A stretch of DNA of 64,000 bases from Photobacterium halotolerans DSM 18316 (GCF_000425165.1 NZ_AULG01000012.1:1-64000), one strand, 5' to 3'. Numbered from the stretch's first letter, positions 47,114-56,104 are shown. Translations and numbers: made by a program. The notes: generated from the sequence alone by a model not told the origin.

Positions 47114-48301
47114 ATGGCAGAAAAGTTTGATGTAGTGATTATCGGTGCGGGTGCCGCCGGGCTGATGTGTGCCGCCGAGGCCGGTAAACGCGGCCGCTCT
47201 GTGCTGGTGGTTGAACACGGTAAAAAACCGGGCCGGAAAATTCTGATCTCCGGCGGCGGTCGCTGTAACTTTACTAACTATGATGTGACGGCCAGCAACT
47301 ATGTCTGCCGCAACCCGCACTTTGCCAAATCGGCGCTGGCGCAGTACACCCAGTGGGACTTCATCGCCATGATCACCAAGCACGAGATTGCCTACGAAGA
47401 GCGGGATCACGGCCAGCTGTTCTGCCTCGATTCGGCCAAAGACATCGTCGAGATGCTGCTCAAAGAATGCGACTTGCCGACGGTACAACAACGTTATCGC
47501 AGTGATGTCCTGGATATCAGTAAAACCGACAGCGGCTTTAACCTGAAAATCAACGCAGACACCGTATCCTGTGAATCTTTGGTGATTGCCACCGGCGGTC
47601 TGTCGATGCCCAAACTCGGCGCCACCCCGTTTGGCTATCAGGTTGCCGAGCAGTTCGGCCTCAAGATGGTGCCGACCACGGCCGGCCTGGTGCCTTTTAC
47701 CTTGCATGTCGAAGACAAAGAGGCCTTTGCCGATCTGTCCGGTATCGCGGTTCCTGCGGTGGTCACGGCCGCCGACGGCACCAGTTTCAAAGAAAATATT
47801 CTGTTTACCCACCGCGGCCTGTCCGGCCCGGCGATTTTGCAGATTTCCTCGTACTGGAAGCCGGGGCAGGCGGTGTCGATTGACTTGCTGCCGACCCTCA
47901 GTCTCGACGACACCCTGCAGGCGATGCGTGACAAGCACCCCAACCAGAGTCTGAAAAACTCGCTGTCCCGTTTGCTGCCCAAACGCCTGGTGGAAGCCAT
48001 GATTGAACGCGGTGATCTCGAAGACAAGCCGCTCAAACAGCTCAACCCGAAAGAGGTTCAGGCACTGCACGACTATTTTCACCAGTGGCAGATCGCCCCC
48101 AACGGCACCGAAGGCTACCGCACCGCCGAAGTCACCCTGGGCGGCGTCGATACCGACGGCCTGTCGTCGAAAACCCTGGAAGCCAAAACCGTGCCCGGCC
48201 TGTATTTCATCGGCGAAGTGATGGACGTCAGCGGCTGGCTCGGCGGCTACAATTTCCAGTGGGCCTGGAGCTCCGGCTTTGTCGCCGGCCAGCATGTGTA
48301 A
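47114..48301 (+). CDS. HI0933/YhiN-family flavoprotein
   Basis: A 395-residue NAD(P)/FAD-dependent oxidoreductase of unknown substrate. FAD-binding VVIIGAGAAGLMCAAEAG is N-terminal, and KKPGRKILISGGGRCNFTN (about residues 37-55) is the family hallmark. A C-terminal GEVMDVSGWLGGYNFQWAW completes the FAD site. The ATG at 47114 is chosen by family fit; the frame opens upstream but is not conserved. Confidence 0.93.
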   Translation: MAEKFDVVIIGAGAAGLMCAAEAGKRGRSVLVVEHGKKPGRKILISGGGRCNFTNYDVTASNYVCRNPHFAKSALAQYTQWDFIAMITKHEIAYEERDHGQLFCLDSAKDIVEMLLKECDLPTVQQRYRSDVLDISKTDSGFNLKINADTVSCESLVIATGGLSMPKLGATPFGYQVAEQFGLKMVPTTAGLVPFTLHVEDKEAFADLSGIAVPAVVTAADGTSFKENILFTHRGLSGPAILQISSYWKPGQAVSIDLLPTLSLDDTLQAMRDKHPNQSLKNSLSRLLPKRLVEAMIERGDLEDKPLKQLNPKEVQALHDYFHQWQIAPNGTEGYRTAEVTLGGVDTDGLSSKTLEAKTVPGLYFIGEVMDVSGWLGGYNFQWAWSSGFVAGQHV

Positions 48302-48331
48302 GCTGCGCTGTATTGAATGCCTTGAACCAAC

Positions 48332-48355
48332 AAAGCCCCGCATCGCGGGGCTTTT
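48332..48355. terminator. Bidirectional terminator
   Basis: AAAGCCCCG and CGGGGCTTT form a 9-bp stem with a CATCG loop, between the convergent YhiN-type and YgiW-type genes. Confidence 0.85.
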
Positions 48356-48373
48356 GTCATTTTAACTCGTTAT

Positions 48374-48727
48374 TCACTGCCCGAGTTGCACGCTGTTCAC
48401 ATCCACTGTGGTACCGTTGAGGTCTTTGTCGACTTCGCCCATCAGGGTGACCTGGGTTTCCGGGCCGACTTGCTTATCGCCCCACAGGTGGTTGTCGATT
48501 TCGACGATCATTTCGCCTGTGCTGTCTTTGAAGCGGTAGTCTTCATCGCCGAGTGAGGCGACGATATGGCCGGTCAGAGTAACGCGCGCGTCGTCTTTGG
48601 CCTGCATAGCCTGGGCGACGGTTGAGTTGGCACCCTGGGTTTCATTCGGTCCTGTGTAGCCTCCCTGGGCGGCGGTAGCGGTCAGGGGCAGGGCCAGAGT
48701 GGCAAATAAGAAGATCACTTTTTTCAT
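48374..48727 (-). CDS. YgiW/YdeI-family (BOF) periplasmic stress protein
   Basis: A 117-residue exported protein. The signal peptide MKKVIFLFATLALPLTATA is followed by an OB-fold domain (VTLTGHIVASLGDEDYRFKD...GEMIVEID). YgiW/YdeI proteins are linked to tolerance of peroxide, metals or antimicrobial peptides. GGAGAA lies 7-8 bases before the ATG at 48727; the longer reading from 48808 is not conserved. Confidence 0.9.
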   Translation of the reverse strand: MKKVIFLFATLALPLTATAAQGGYTGPNETQGANSTVAQAMQAKDDARVTLTGHIVASLGDEDYRFKDSTGEMIVEIDNHLWGDKQVGPETQVTLMGEVDKDLNGTTVDVNSVQLGQ

Positions 48728-48926
48728 GGCTGGGTTCTCCGTTATCGGGCTCATGGGAGCAACGACTGTTTTCAGTATGACAGCTGAGCAGCGATTTGCC
48801 GCTGTCATCGTGCTGTCTATGTAGCCAGAATAAGGAAGAGAACGTGAAGCAAGCGTGAAATTCCCGTCAGGAATATATGAAAAGTCGCGATAAAGAAGAA
48901 TTTTTTATCGCTAATAGTGTTCGCTA

Positions 48927-49499
48927 TCAGGCCTGCCGGGCCATGCCGTACCACAACATATCAAAAGCGGCCTGACGTGAGGCGGGATCGGCCGCCAGTG
49001 CCGGTTGTTCGGCAAACAGGCTGACGGTGGATAAAAACAGGCTGTGGCAGGTGTTGAGCATCAGAGGTTGCGGCCAGTCTGCCAGTTCCCCTTGCTGCTG
49101 GCCTTTTTCTATCAGTTGCGGCAGGAAAGGCAGGGCCTGACTGAGCATGGCATGCTGCTGGCTGAGCAGGTACTGCGGGTCGTTGGCCATCTGGCGCAGG
49201 AACTGAAACTGCTGCGGATGGGCAAGTCCCCAGCTGATGGCGGCTTGCCAGATGTGCTGCAGCTGCGCCTGTACGCTCAGGCTGGTGTCCGGTGGTGTCA
49301 GGGTCGTTGCCATGTCTGCTTTGATGCTCAGATACAGGGTTTCGACCAGCACCTGCTTACTGGAAAAGTGATGGAACAGCGTGCCATTGGCCACCCCGGC
49401 TTCTTTGGCGATCTTGGCAGTGGCAGTGGCCTGAATCCCTTGCTGAGTGAAAAGTGTAAGGGCGGCATCTAATAATTGTTGCTTCTTATTCTGGCTCAT
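48927..49499 (-). CDS. TetR-family transcriptional regulator
   Basis: A 190-residue regulator with an N-terminal helix-turn-helix (ATAKIAKEAGVANGTLFHHF, about residues 21-40). It follows the aldehyde dehydrogenase gene by 55 bases in the same direction, so it probably controls that gene and itself through the palindrome at 51073-51094. The ligand is unknown; an aldehyde or fatty compound would fit its partner. Confidence 0.9.
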   Translation of the reverse strand: MSQNKKQQLLDAALTLFTQQGIQATATAKIAKEAGVANGTLFHHFSSKQVLVETLYLSIKADMATTLTPPDTSLSVQAQLQHIWQAAISWGLAHPQQFQFLRQMANDPQYLLSQQHAMLSQALPFLPQLIEKGQQQGELADWPQPLMLNTCHSLFLSTVSLFAEQPALAADPASRQAAFDMLWYGMARQA

Positions 49500-49554
49500 A
49501 GCTCGCTGTCAGTGGAGAAACTGGCTCATCGGGGTGAGCCAGCATAATACAGGT

Positions 49555-50997
49555 TTAGCGTAAGAAGAAAGCCATCATCAGCTTTTGCACTGTGGCCCGC
49601 CAGCCGGTGAAAGGCGGTACGGCCAGTTTGGCGGTATTGATGCGGCCTTTGGTCAGCACAGTTTTGGCTTTGGAGAAGGTCAGAAAGCCTTCCTTGCCGT
49701 GATAATGACCCATGCCTGACGGCCCGATACCGCCGAAGGGCGCATCGTCGGCCGCGACATGGAACACTGAATCATTGATGGCCATGCCGCCGGCGTGAAC
49801 ATCAGACTTCACCCGCTCCTGCAGGGTTTTGTCCTGCGTCATCAGGTACAAGGCCAGCGGACGGGGGCGCTGCTGGATGTACTGGATGGCCTCGTCGATG
49901 TTGCTGTAGGTGATCACCGGCAGCAAGGGGCCGAAGATCTCTTCTTGCATCAGGGTCAGGCTGTCATTCGGGTTCACCAGCAAATGCGGCACCATACGGT
50001 GCGCACCGGGGTCGATGGCATCCGGGTGGACGGTTTCAATCCGGGTGTTGTTCCGGGCGGCTTCTGCCAGCCACTGGGTCAGACGGTCAAACTGGCGCTG
50101 GTTGACGACTGAGGTAAAGTCCTGGCTGTGCACGCCTTGCGGATACATTTGCGTAAATTGTTTCTTGAACTCGGCAATGAACGCATCTTCTTTGCCTTCC
50201 GGCACTAAAACGTAATCCGGTGCCACGCAGATTTGACCTGCATTCAGGCATTTGCCGAAAATCATCCGTTCAACCGCTTGCGGCATATCGGCATCCGGGG
50301 CGATCAGGGTCGGTGATTTACCGCCCAGCTCCAGCGTAACCGGGGTGAGGTTATCCGCCGCGGCGCGCATGACATGGCGGCCGACGGCGGTGGAGCCGGT
50401 AAACAGCAGATGGTCAAACGGCAGTGCCGTAAACGCCGCCGCAATGTCGGCTTCCCCTTCAATGACGGCGACCTCAGTGTCAGCAAAGATATCTGCCAGC
50501 AGGGCGGTAATGACCCGGTTGGTTTGCGGGGTGAATTCACTCAGCTTAATCATGGCACGGTTGCCGGCCGCCAGCGCAGGGATCAGCGGGCCGATGCTCA
50601 GCATGACAGGGAAGTTCCAGGGCACCACGATACCGACCACACCGACCGGCTGGTAAATGACTTCCACTTTGGCCGGCATCAACAGCAAGCCGGCGTGACG
50701 CCGCGATGGCCGCATCCATTTTTTCAGGCGTTTGACGGTGTAGTTGATCTGCTGAACACAGGGCAGGATGTCGCTCAACAGGGTATCCTGGTGACTGCGG
50801 TGGCCGAAGTCGGCAGACAGGGCTTCACACAGCGCGTCTTGGTGAGCAAGCAAGGCGGCTTTCAGCTGTTTGAGCCGGGCAACCCGGCTGGCATAGTCCG
50901 GCATGGTCTGCGCCAGGTACTCATTGTGCTGGGTGTGGAACAGTCGCTGCATAGTGAAAATCTGCTGGCTGTCTTGGCTCGCAGTGGCAAAGGTCAT
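49555..50997 (-). CDS. Coniferyl aldehyde dehydrogenase-type enzyme
   Basis: A 480-residue NAD(P)-dependent aldehyde dehydrogenase. The catalytic Glu is in LELGGKSPTLI (about residue 222), the nucleophilic Cys in NAGQICVAPDYV (about 256), and VPWNFPVMLSIGPLIPAL binds the cofactor. The overall pattern (class 3-like, with a hydrophobic C-terminus) matches proteins called coniferyl aldehyde dehydrogenase. The true substrate may be a long-chain or aromatic aldehyde. It is first in a two-gene operon with a TetR gene. Confidence 0.88.
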   Translation of the reverse strand: MTFATASQDSQQIFTMQRLFHTQHNEYLAQTMPDYASRVARLKQLKAALLAHQDALCEALSADFGHRSHQDTLLSDILPCVQQINYTVKRLKKWMRPSRRHAGLLLMPAKVEVIYQPVGVVGIVVPWNFPVMLSIGPLIPALAAGNRAMIKLSEFTPQTNRVITALLADIFADTEVAVIEGEADIAAAFTALPFDHLLFTGSTAVGRHVMRAAADNLTPVTLELGGKSPTLIAPDADMPQAVERMIFGKCLNAGQICVAPDYVLVPEGKEDAFIAEFKKQFTQMYPQGVHSQDFTSVVNQRQFDRLTQWLAEAARNNTRIETVHPDAIDPGAHRMVPHLLVNPNDSLTLMQEEIFGPLLPVITYSNIDEAIQYIQQRPRPLALYLMTQDKTLQERVKSDVHAGGMAINDSVFHVAADDAPFGGIGPSGMGHYHGKEGFLTFSKAKTVLTKGRINTAKLAVPPFTGWRATVQKLMMAFFLR

Positions 50998-51022
50998 CCC
51001 TCTCTCCTGTTTTGACAGAGTG

Positions 51023-51040
51023 AACCGCGTTGACGCGGTT
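51023..51040. other. Inverted repeat ahead of the aldehyde dehydrogenase gene
   Basis: AACCGCGT and ACGCGGTT flank a two-base centre 26 bases upstream of the start codon. It could form a small hairpin in the leader RNA or bind a regulator. No function is shown. Confidence 0.4.
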
Positions 51041-51072
51041 TAGTATCAGAGAATGCCGGCCGGTTTGTCCGT

Positions 51073-51094
51073 AAACCGACTGACCAGTCGGTTT
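51073..51094. promoter_or_regulatory. Candidate TetR operator
   Basis: AAACCGACT and AGTCGGTTT form a perfect 9-bp inverted repeat with centre GACC, 76 bases upstream of the aldehyde dehydrogenase start. The ACCGACT arms resemble operators of TetR regulators of fatty-acid or aldehyde metabolism. The regulator gene in the same operon is the obvious binder. Confidence 0.7.
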
Positions 51095-51181
51095 TAATAT
51101 AGGGCGACTCAGCGCTGCGCGCAAGAAATCGGCATATTTAAATACCGTTCTGTGAGGTGCAGCCCGTGAGGCGCAGCGCGA

Positions 51182-51811
51182 TTATGGCGCCGTCCGGCGC
51201 CGCGGATGCCCGCTTTTTTCCGCCGGGAAGGCCGCCAGAAAGGCGTCGAAATACTGCTGTAACGCCTTGGCATCATGGTGCTCTCCCAGCAACTCCAGCA
51301 GGGCGATGCCGGTTTCGCAGGTGCACAGATTGCCCGTCTGCTGATTGCGACGCAGTGAGTAACAGGAGTCGCGATCCACACTCAGGCTGAGCCTGGGCAG
51401 CTTAGCCAGCCACGGGCTTTTGCGCACCATCTTGCGTGCTTCCTGCCAGGTGGCATCCAGCAGAATGAATAACGGGGTTTTGCCGGTCTCGCGCGCAAAG
51501 GACGCCGGGGGATGGGCGTCGTCGGTCGGAAACAGCAGCCAGGGCTGGATCTTGCCATCGGCGAGCAGCGTCAGCAGCGCCTCGGGCGGCTCGGTACGAG
51601 ACCAAAGCAGGCGCTGGCAATGCGGCAGCGTTCTGGCCATCAGCGCCCCGGTATTGGTGTCTTTGCCAAATTCCTTGCTGTGAGTCAGCAGCACAAAGAT
51701 CGCCTGAGAGCGCAGGCGCACTTCGGCATGGCAGATACAATTATGAACAAAGCCGCAATTCGGGCAGGGTGTTACCGTTTGTGGAGCAGGTTCGGCACTC
51801 ATGGTTGTCAT
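51182..51811 (-). CDS. DTW-domain tRNA-uridine aminocarboxypropyltransferase
   Basis: A 209-residue protein of the DTW (TapT/TuaA) family that installs acp3U in tRNA with SAM. A zinc-type cysteine cluster (CPNCGFVHNCICH) is N-terminal, and the hallmark D-A-T-W is in LDATWQEARKM (about residues 124-134). The second in-frame ATG, three codons on, is an alternative start; no strong ribosome site separates them. It is divergent from the EVE gene. Confidence 0.88.
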   Translation of the reverse strand: MTTMSAEPAPQTVTPCPNCGFVHNCICHAEVRLRSQAIFVLLTHSKEFGKDTNTGALMARTLPHCQRLLWSRTEPPEALLTLLADGKIQPWLLFPTDDAHPPASFARETGKTPLFILLDATWQEARKMVRKSPWLAKLPRLSLSVDRDSCYSLRRNQQTGNLCTCETGIALLELLGEHHDAKALQQYFDAFLAAFPAEKSGHPRRRTAP

Positions 51812-51888
51812 CGCTTATGGTATTCTTGGGTCTGTGACCTCAGATGTTACTGCTCTGGTACCACAAAATCACGACAACAGGATGCGAT

Positions 51889-52347
51889 ATGGCTTATTGG
51901 TTATTCAAAACGGAACCCGATACTTTCTCTATTGATACCCTCAGGCAGATGAATGTGGCTTGCTGGGAAGGTGTTCGTAACTATCAGGCGCGCAACATGA
52001 TGCGCGATGATGTCAAAGTGGGTGACCAGGTCTTTATCTATCACTCTTCGTGCAAAGACATTGGGGTGGTGGGGATCGCCAAAGTGGTGCGTGAAGCGTA
52101 TCCGGATCATTTTCAGTTTGATCCCGACAGCCCGTATTTCGACCCGAAATCCGATCCCGCCAATCCGCGCTGGGTGATGGTGGACATCGAGTATGTGCGC
52201 CATCTGCGCCTGGTCACGCTGAAACGCATCAAAGCCAATGATGCGCTGCATGAAATGCCGCTGGTGCAGCGCGGCAACCGCCTCAGCATCATGCCGGTCA
52301 CGGAACAGCAGTGGCAGGAAGTGCTGCGCATGACAGGACAGTTTTAA
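51889..52347 (+). CDS. EVE-domain protein
   Basis: A 152-residue protein that is a single EVE domain: MAYWLFKTEPDTFSIDTL, WEGVRNYQARNMMRDD, VFIYHSS, GVVGIAKV. The fold belongs to the PUA-like class and is thought to bind modified bases in DNA or RNA. AGGA lies 6 bases before the ATG at 51889. It is monocistronic. Confidence 0.93.
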   Translation: MAYWLFKTEPDTFSIDTLRQMNVACWEGVRNYQARNMMRDDVKVGDQVFIYHSSCKDIGVVGIAKVVREAYPDHFQFDPDSPYFDPKSDPANPRWVMVDIEYVRHLRLVTLKRIKANDALHEMPLVQRGNRLSIMPVTEQQWQEVLRMTGQF

Positions 52348-52369
52348 CGCACTTGTCGTGGTTGATTGT

Positions 52370-52485
52370 TCCCTCCCCTTGACAAGGGGAGGGTTAGGGT
52401 GAGGTTAGAGCGGCGGGCGCGGATTTAGCGTTTGTGCCGTATAACCCCCTCCTGACCTCCCCCTTGAAAAGGGGGAGGGATCGTA
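52370..52485. repeat. 116-bp palindrome-ended repeat, copy 1
   Basis: Starts TCCCTCCCCTTGACAAGGGG and ends in a second palindrome CTCCCCCTTGAAAAGGGGGA, with a GC-rich centre (GAGCGGCGGGCGCG). The second copy begins 141 bases later. Both ends can form hairpins, so it looks like a mobile or REP-type intergenic element. Confidence 0.9.
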
Positions 52486-52510
52486 TTGAGTTTGCTGAAA
52501 CCACGAATAT

Positions 52511-52626
52511 TCCCTCCCCTTGGCAAGGGGAGGGTTAGGGTGGGGTTCGAGCGGCGGGCGCGTATTTAGCGTTTGTGCCGTATAACTCCCTCCTAGCCTC
52601 CCCCTTGAAAAGGGGGAGGGATCGTA
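52511..52626. repeat. 116-bp palindrome-ended repeat, copy 2
   Basis: Near-identical to 52370-52485 with a handful of substitutions, and in the same orientation. The 25-base linker between the copies is unrelated to the repeat. It occupies the gap between convergent EVE and yigL genes and may act as their terminator. Confidence 0.9.
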
Positions 52627-52651
52627 CAGAAATTACTGAAAATTGAGTGAC

Positions 52652-53449
52652 TTACAGCAGATGCTCGGCCAGGTAATGCGCTACGGCTTCGTCGGCGCAT
52701 GAACCAATCACGCCGTTGTCAGGCAGGGCAGCCATCACTTTGTGGTGAGCGGTGCCCATTACCAGACCTTTACCGGCCATGCTCAGCATTTCCACATCAT
52801 TCATGCCGTCACCGAAGGCGATACAGTCTGTCAGCGCATAGCCTTTCGCTTCGGCAACTGCAGCCAGGGCGTGACCTTTCGACACCCCGACATCCATCAC
52901 TTCCAGACACCAGGGTGTGGAAAAGGCGATGCTGGCACGCTCGCCAAACACGGCGCGGAACTTGTCTTCCAGCACCACCAGCTTGTCGTGGTCTTTATCA
53001 TCACGGGTGAAGAACACCTTCGCCACGCCATCCAGCGGCGGGTTGTTTACGTCAAACAGTTTGTATGTAAAGGTTTGGTGGAAATCACGCAGATACGCAT
53101 CTTCGATGTTGAGCAGCCAGTCATCATGACGGTAGATATGGATGCGTAAGTCCGGCTCGTCTTTGGTGAGCTCCATCAATCCCAGGATCACCTCAGGCTG
53201 CACGTCCTGCTGGAATAGCACTTCGCCCTGACAGGTATGCACCCGGGCACCGTTGGAGGTGATCATGAAAGCCGGAATGCCCAGTTGCTCGCGCATTTCG
53301 GCCACATCGACATGGTGGCGGCCGGTTGCGAAGACGAAATCTTTGCCTTGCTGGTGCAACTGCTGGAGCACCTCTTTGGTGAAAGGGGCGATTTTATGAT
53401 CGGGTGTCAGCAGAGTACCGTCGAGATCAGAAGCAACAATTTTATACAT
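52652..53449 (-). CDS. yigL: Cof-type HAD phosphatase YigL
   Basis: A 265-residue HAD-superfamily phosphatase. The nucleophile motif is VASDLDGTLL at the N-terminus, motif III Lys is in EVMDVGVSKGHAL and motif IV is IAFGDGMNDVEML. It aligns well with E. coli YigL (FVFATGRHHVDV, ITSNGARVH), a phosphatase acting on pyridoxal phosphate and sugar phosphates. It lies downstream of pldB, the same order as E. coli. Confidence 0.93.
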   Translation of the reverse strand: MYKIVASDLDGTLLTPDHKIAPFTKEVLQQLHQQGKDFVFATGRHHVDVAEMREQLGIPAFMITSNGARVHTCQGEVLFQQDVQPEVILGLMELTKDEPDLRIHIYRHDDWLLNIEDAYLRDFHQTFTYKLFDVNNPPLDGVAKVFFTRDDKDHDKLVVLEDKFRAVFGERASIAFSTPWCLEVMDVGVSKGHALAAVAEAKGYALTDCIAFGDGMNDVEMLSMAGKGLVMGTAHHKVMAALPDNGVIGSCADEAVAHYLAEHLL

Positions 53450-53591
53450 GGCACGTCTCTTTCATTGAGGGCTGCACCGGTTCGGGCCAGCCGGGTGATT
53501 TACCTACACAGGCAGTGTAAACCAGATTGGAGTCAAGAAAAGAGGCTAATCTGCGACCCCGGTTTTTTCCGCTATTTCAGTCAGTATGAGT

Positions 53592-54656
53592 TCAGCCTGG
53601 CTGACTGCTGGCCACCAGCGGGGTGGCGGCTGTCGCTGGCTGGCTGAACCGGGCGAAGTGTTCCAGCACAGCCGTGACCGCCTGTACCCGCTGCAAGTCC
53701 TGCTCGAAAAGCACTTCATGGCGGGCGCCCTTGATCACCTTCACCTGACACTGTCCGCCGGCCTGTCTGATCTGCTGGCAAAACAGGTTCTGCGCCCGGT
53801 TGTCGACTATAGTGTCCTGTTCATTTTGCAGCAGCAGTACCGGGCAGCGAATCTGACCGGCCAGAGCCACCGACTGGCGGGCGGCGCTCAATGCCTGCCA
53901 GACCCATCGGGAGCTGGGGCCGCCCAGTTTGAGGGCCGGCTGATCTTCATACAGATTGCGGAACCACTCGTAACGGCACTGGCTCTGGCATAAGGGATTA
54001 TCGGCAAAGGGCTTGGGATAATAAGGGGTCTGGCCTGGCGCATAGCCGGGCTGACGCTGGAGCTGCTCGGCCACTCTGGCCAGCGGCGAGGCAATAGGTT
54101 TCATCCAGTGGCTGACTTTGATGCCGTGCATCGGGGCGCTCAGTACGGCGGCCGCAATCTCATCAGGGTACTGGGCCAGATACAGGCTGGTGACTGTGCC
54201 GCCCATCGAATGGCCGAGTATAAAAAGCTGCGGGTAACCGGCCGGTTTGACTATGGTATCTATAAAGGTGTGGAGATCACTGACGTAATCGGCAAACTCT
54301 TCCACATGGCCGAGCTGGCTGTCCGGAGTCAGGCGGCCGGAGCAGCCCTGGCCGCGGTGGTCCAGGGCAAAAACATCATAGCCCTGACGTGTCAGCTCCC
54401 AGCAGAGTTCCTGGTATTTATGAAAGGTTTCGACCCGGCCGTTGACCAGCACTATGGCTCTGTCGGCGCTGAACCCGGTCAGGCTCATCCAGGCAATGGG
54501 CACGCCTCCGACACCGGCGAACTGACTTTGCCGGCGCTGAGCCCAGCACTCGGTCACCGGCCCGGCCATGGTGGCCGCAAAATCGGGTTCCATGCTGATC
54601 CCCCCGGCAGGGAGGGAAAATGAAAATCCTTGAGTCATGGGAAGCTTGTCCAACAT
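53592..54656 (-). CDS. pldB: Lysophospholipase L2 (PldB)
   Basis: A 354-residue alpha/beta hydrolase. The nucleophile elbow is FILGHSMGGTVTS (about residues 147-159), the catalytic His is in GARHEVLFE (about 310-318), and VFALDHRGQGCSGR is typical of monoacylglycerol-lipase-like enzymes. The assignment as PldB is backed by the following yigL. It probably hydrolyses lysophospholipids at the membrane. The C-terminus is low-complexity Ala/Pro. Confidence 0.88.
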   Translation of the reverse strand: MLDKLPMTQGFSFSLPAGGISMEPDFAATMAGPVTECWAQRRQSQFAGVGGVPIAWMSLTGFSADRAIVLVNGRVETFHKYQELCWELTRQGYDVFALDHRGQGCSGRLTPDSQLGHVEEFADYVSDLHTFIDTIVKPAGYPQLFILGHSMGGTVTSLYLAQYPDEIAAAVLSAPMHGIKVSHWMKPIASPLARVAEQLQRQPGYAPGQTPYYPKPFADNPLCQSQCRYEWFRNLYEDQPALKLGGPSSRWVWQALSAARQSVALAGQIRCPVLLLQNEQDTIVDNRAQNLFCQQIRQAGGQCQVKVIKGARHEVLFEQDLQRVQAVTAVLEHFARFSQPATAATPLVASSQPG

Positions 54657-54804
54657 TTGTCCGCTCTTTGTGGCGATATAAAGGAATTAGTAATATGTTC
54701 CAGTATAACGTAAAGTATTGATGGTTTTGGATACGGCATAAAATCTGGTGCCATTCTATTATTGTTATTGTCTTCCACCGGACAGGATCATTAATTTCCC
54801 CAAT

Positions 54805-56025
54805 ATGTACGCCTACGTTGCTCGTCAACCTATCTTGAACCGCCAGCAGAGAACCGTTGGTTATGAACTGCTGTTTCGTGATGGGGAGCATAATGCCTTT
54901 CCGGACATCGAAGCCAATACGGCCACCAGCCGTTTGCTGGTGGAAAACTACATGGCGGTCGGCGATGATCTTGCCACCGCAAGCCAGCGTACCTTTATCA
55001 ACTTCCCCCATGACAGCCTGGTGAAATTGCTGCCTTTATTGCTGCCGCGGCACAAGGTCGTGATAGAAGTGCTGGAAACCTGCATACCGGATGACGAGCT
55101 GTTCGCTGCCATTCGCCATCTCAACAAACAGGGCTATACCATAGCGCTGGACGACTTTGACCTGCAGCCGGCCTGGCAGCGTTTTATGCCCTATGTGCAT
55201 GTGATTAAGCTCGACTTCATCAAACTGGGTTGTCAGCGTGCCTGTGCCTTTGTGGCCCAGCATGAGAATCGCCGCCTGAAGTTTCTGGCCGAAAAAGTAG
55301 AAAGCCGGGAAGAGTTTGAAGCCGCCCGGGCCGCCGGTTTTCATCTGTTTCAGGGCTATTACTTCAGTAAGCCGGAGCTGCTGAAAAACCGTCAGGTGAC
55401 CCCTGAAACCCTGACTACCCTGAGACTGCTGCGCGAAATCAGCCGCACTCCGGTCGACTTTCTCCGTGTCGAGCGCATTATTTCCAGCGACGTGTCCCTG
55501 TCTTATCTCTTGCTGCGCTATGTCAATTCCGCCGCCCACAGAACCTTATCGCCAATCGGTAACTTTAAGCAGGCGCTGGTGTATCTGGGTGAGGAGAAAA
55601 TTAAGCTGTTTGTCTCTGTGGTGGCGGCGGCGCATGCCTCTATCCGCAAACCGCGCGAGCTGTATATTCTGTCTCTGCAGCGGGCGCGCATGTGTGAAGA
55701 GCTGGCCAGGAGCAGCGGTATTGCCCTGAACAGCGATCAGGCGTTTCTGGCCGGGATGTTTTCGCTGCTCGATGCCTTGCTCGATAAGCCGTTGCCTAAA
55801 CTGCTGGAGCTGTTACCCCTGTCTGAGGAAGTCCACAGTGCCTTATTGCTGCGGGAAGGGCCGCTGGGCGATATTCTGAATTTGCTGGATGCCTACGACA
55901 ATGCCGACTGGGACAGTACCGCCCGGTATTGCCAGCGGCTGGGGATGAATGAGGCTCAGGTGGCGAATGTGTATCACCAGACGCTGCGCTGGCTGGCCAG
56001 CTATCAGATCCCGTATCAGAAATAA
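54805..56025 (+). CDS. EAL-HDOD domain protein
   Basis: A 406-residue YuxH-type protein. The N-terminal EAL-like domain (about 1-200) begins YVARQPILNRQQRTVGYELL, with ELL in place of EAL, keeps LDDFD and QGYYFSKP, but looks degenerate for c-di-GMP hydrolysis. The C-terminal HDOD domain (about 205-400) lacks HD catalytic residues. Vibrio homologues influence motility and c-di-GMP signalling. The ATG at 54805 matches the family N-terminus; no strong ribosome site is seen. Confidence 0.9.
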   Translation: MYAYVARQPILNRQQRTVGYELLFRDGEHNAFPDIEANTATSRLLVENYMAVGDDLATASQRTFINFPHDSLVKLLPLLLPRHKVVIEVLETCIPDDELFAAIRHLNKQGYTIALDDFDLQPAWQRFMPYVHVIKLDFIKLGCQRACAFVAQHENRRLKFLAEKVESREEFEAARAAGFHLFQGYYFSKPELLKNRQVTPETLTTLRLLREISRTPVDFLRVERIISSDVSLSYLLLRYVNSAAHRTLSPIGNFKQALVYLGEEKIKLFVSVVAAAHASIRKPRELYILSLQRARMCEELARSSGIALNSDQAFLAGMFSLLDALLDKPLPKLLELLPLSEEVHSALLLREGPLGDILNLLDAYDNADWDSTARYCQRLGMNEAQVANVYHQTLRWLASYQIPYQK

Positions 56026-56060
56026 GCTGTGTATCCCGCCGGGGGAAAAGAGGAAAAACA

Positions 56061-56082
56061 AAACCGGGCGTTTGCCCGGTTT
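56061..56082. terminator. Bidirectional terminator
   Basis: AAACCGGGC and GCCCGGTTT form a 9-bp stem with a GTTT loop between the convergent EAL-HDOD and AbgT genes; T-runs follow on the minus strand. Confidence 0.85.
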
Positions 56083-56104
56083 GTCGTTTCAGGGGGAGGC
56101 AGGA

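Noticed and set aside
46964..48343. A 459-codon open frame antisense to the YhiN-type gene
   Set aside because: Shadow of a well-conserved flavoprotein gene; no ribosome site and no recognisable domain.
52360..52630. A CRISPR array at the palindromic repeats
   Set aside because: Only two copies, 116 bases long, with a 25-base linker. CRISPR repeats are 23-47 bases with several uniform spacers, and no cas gene is nearby.
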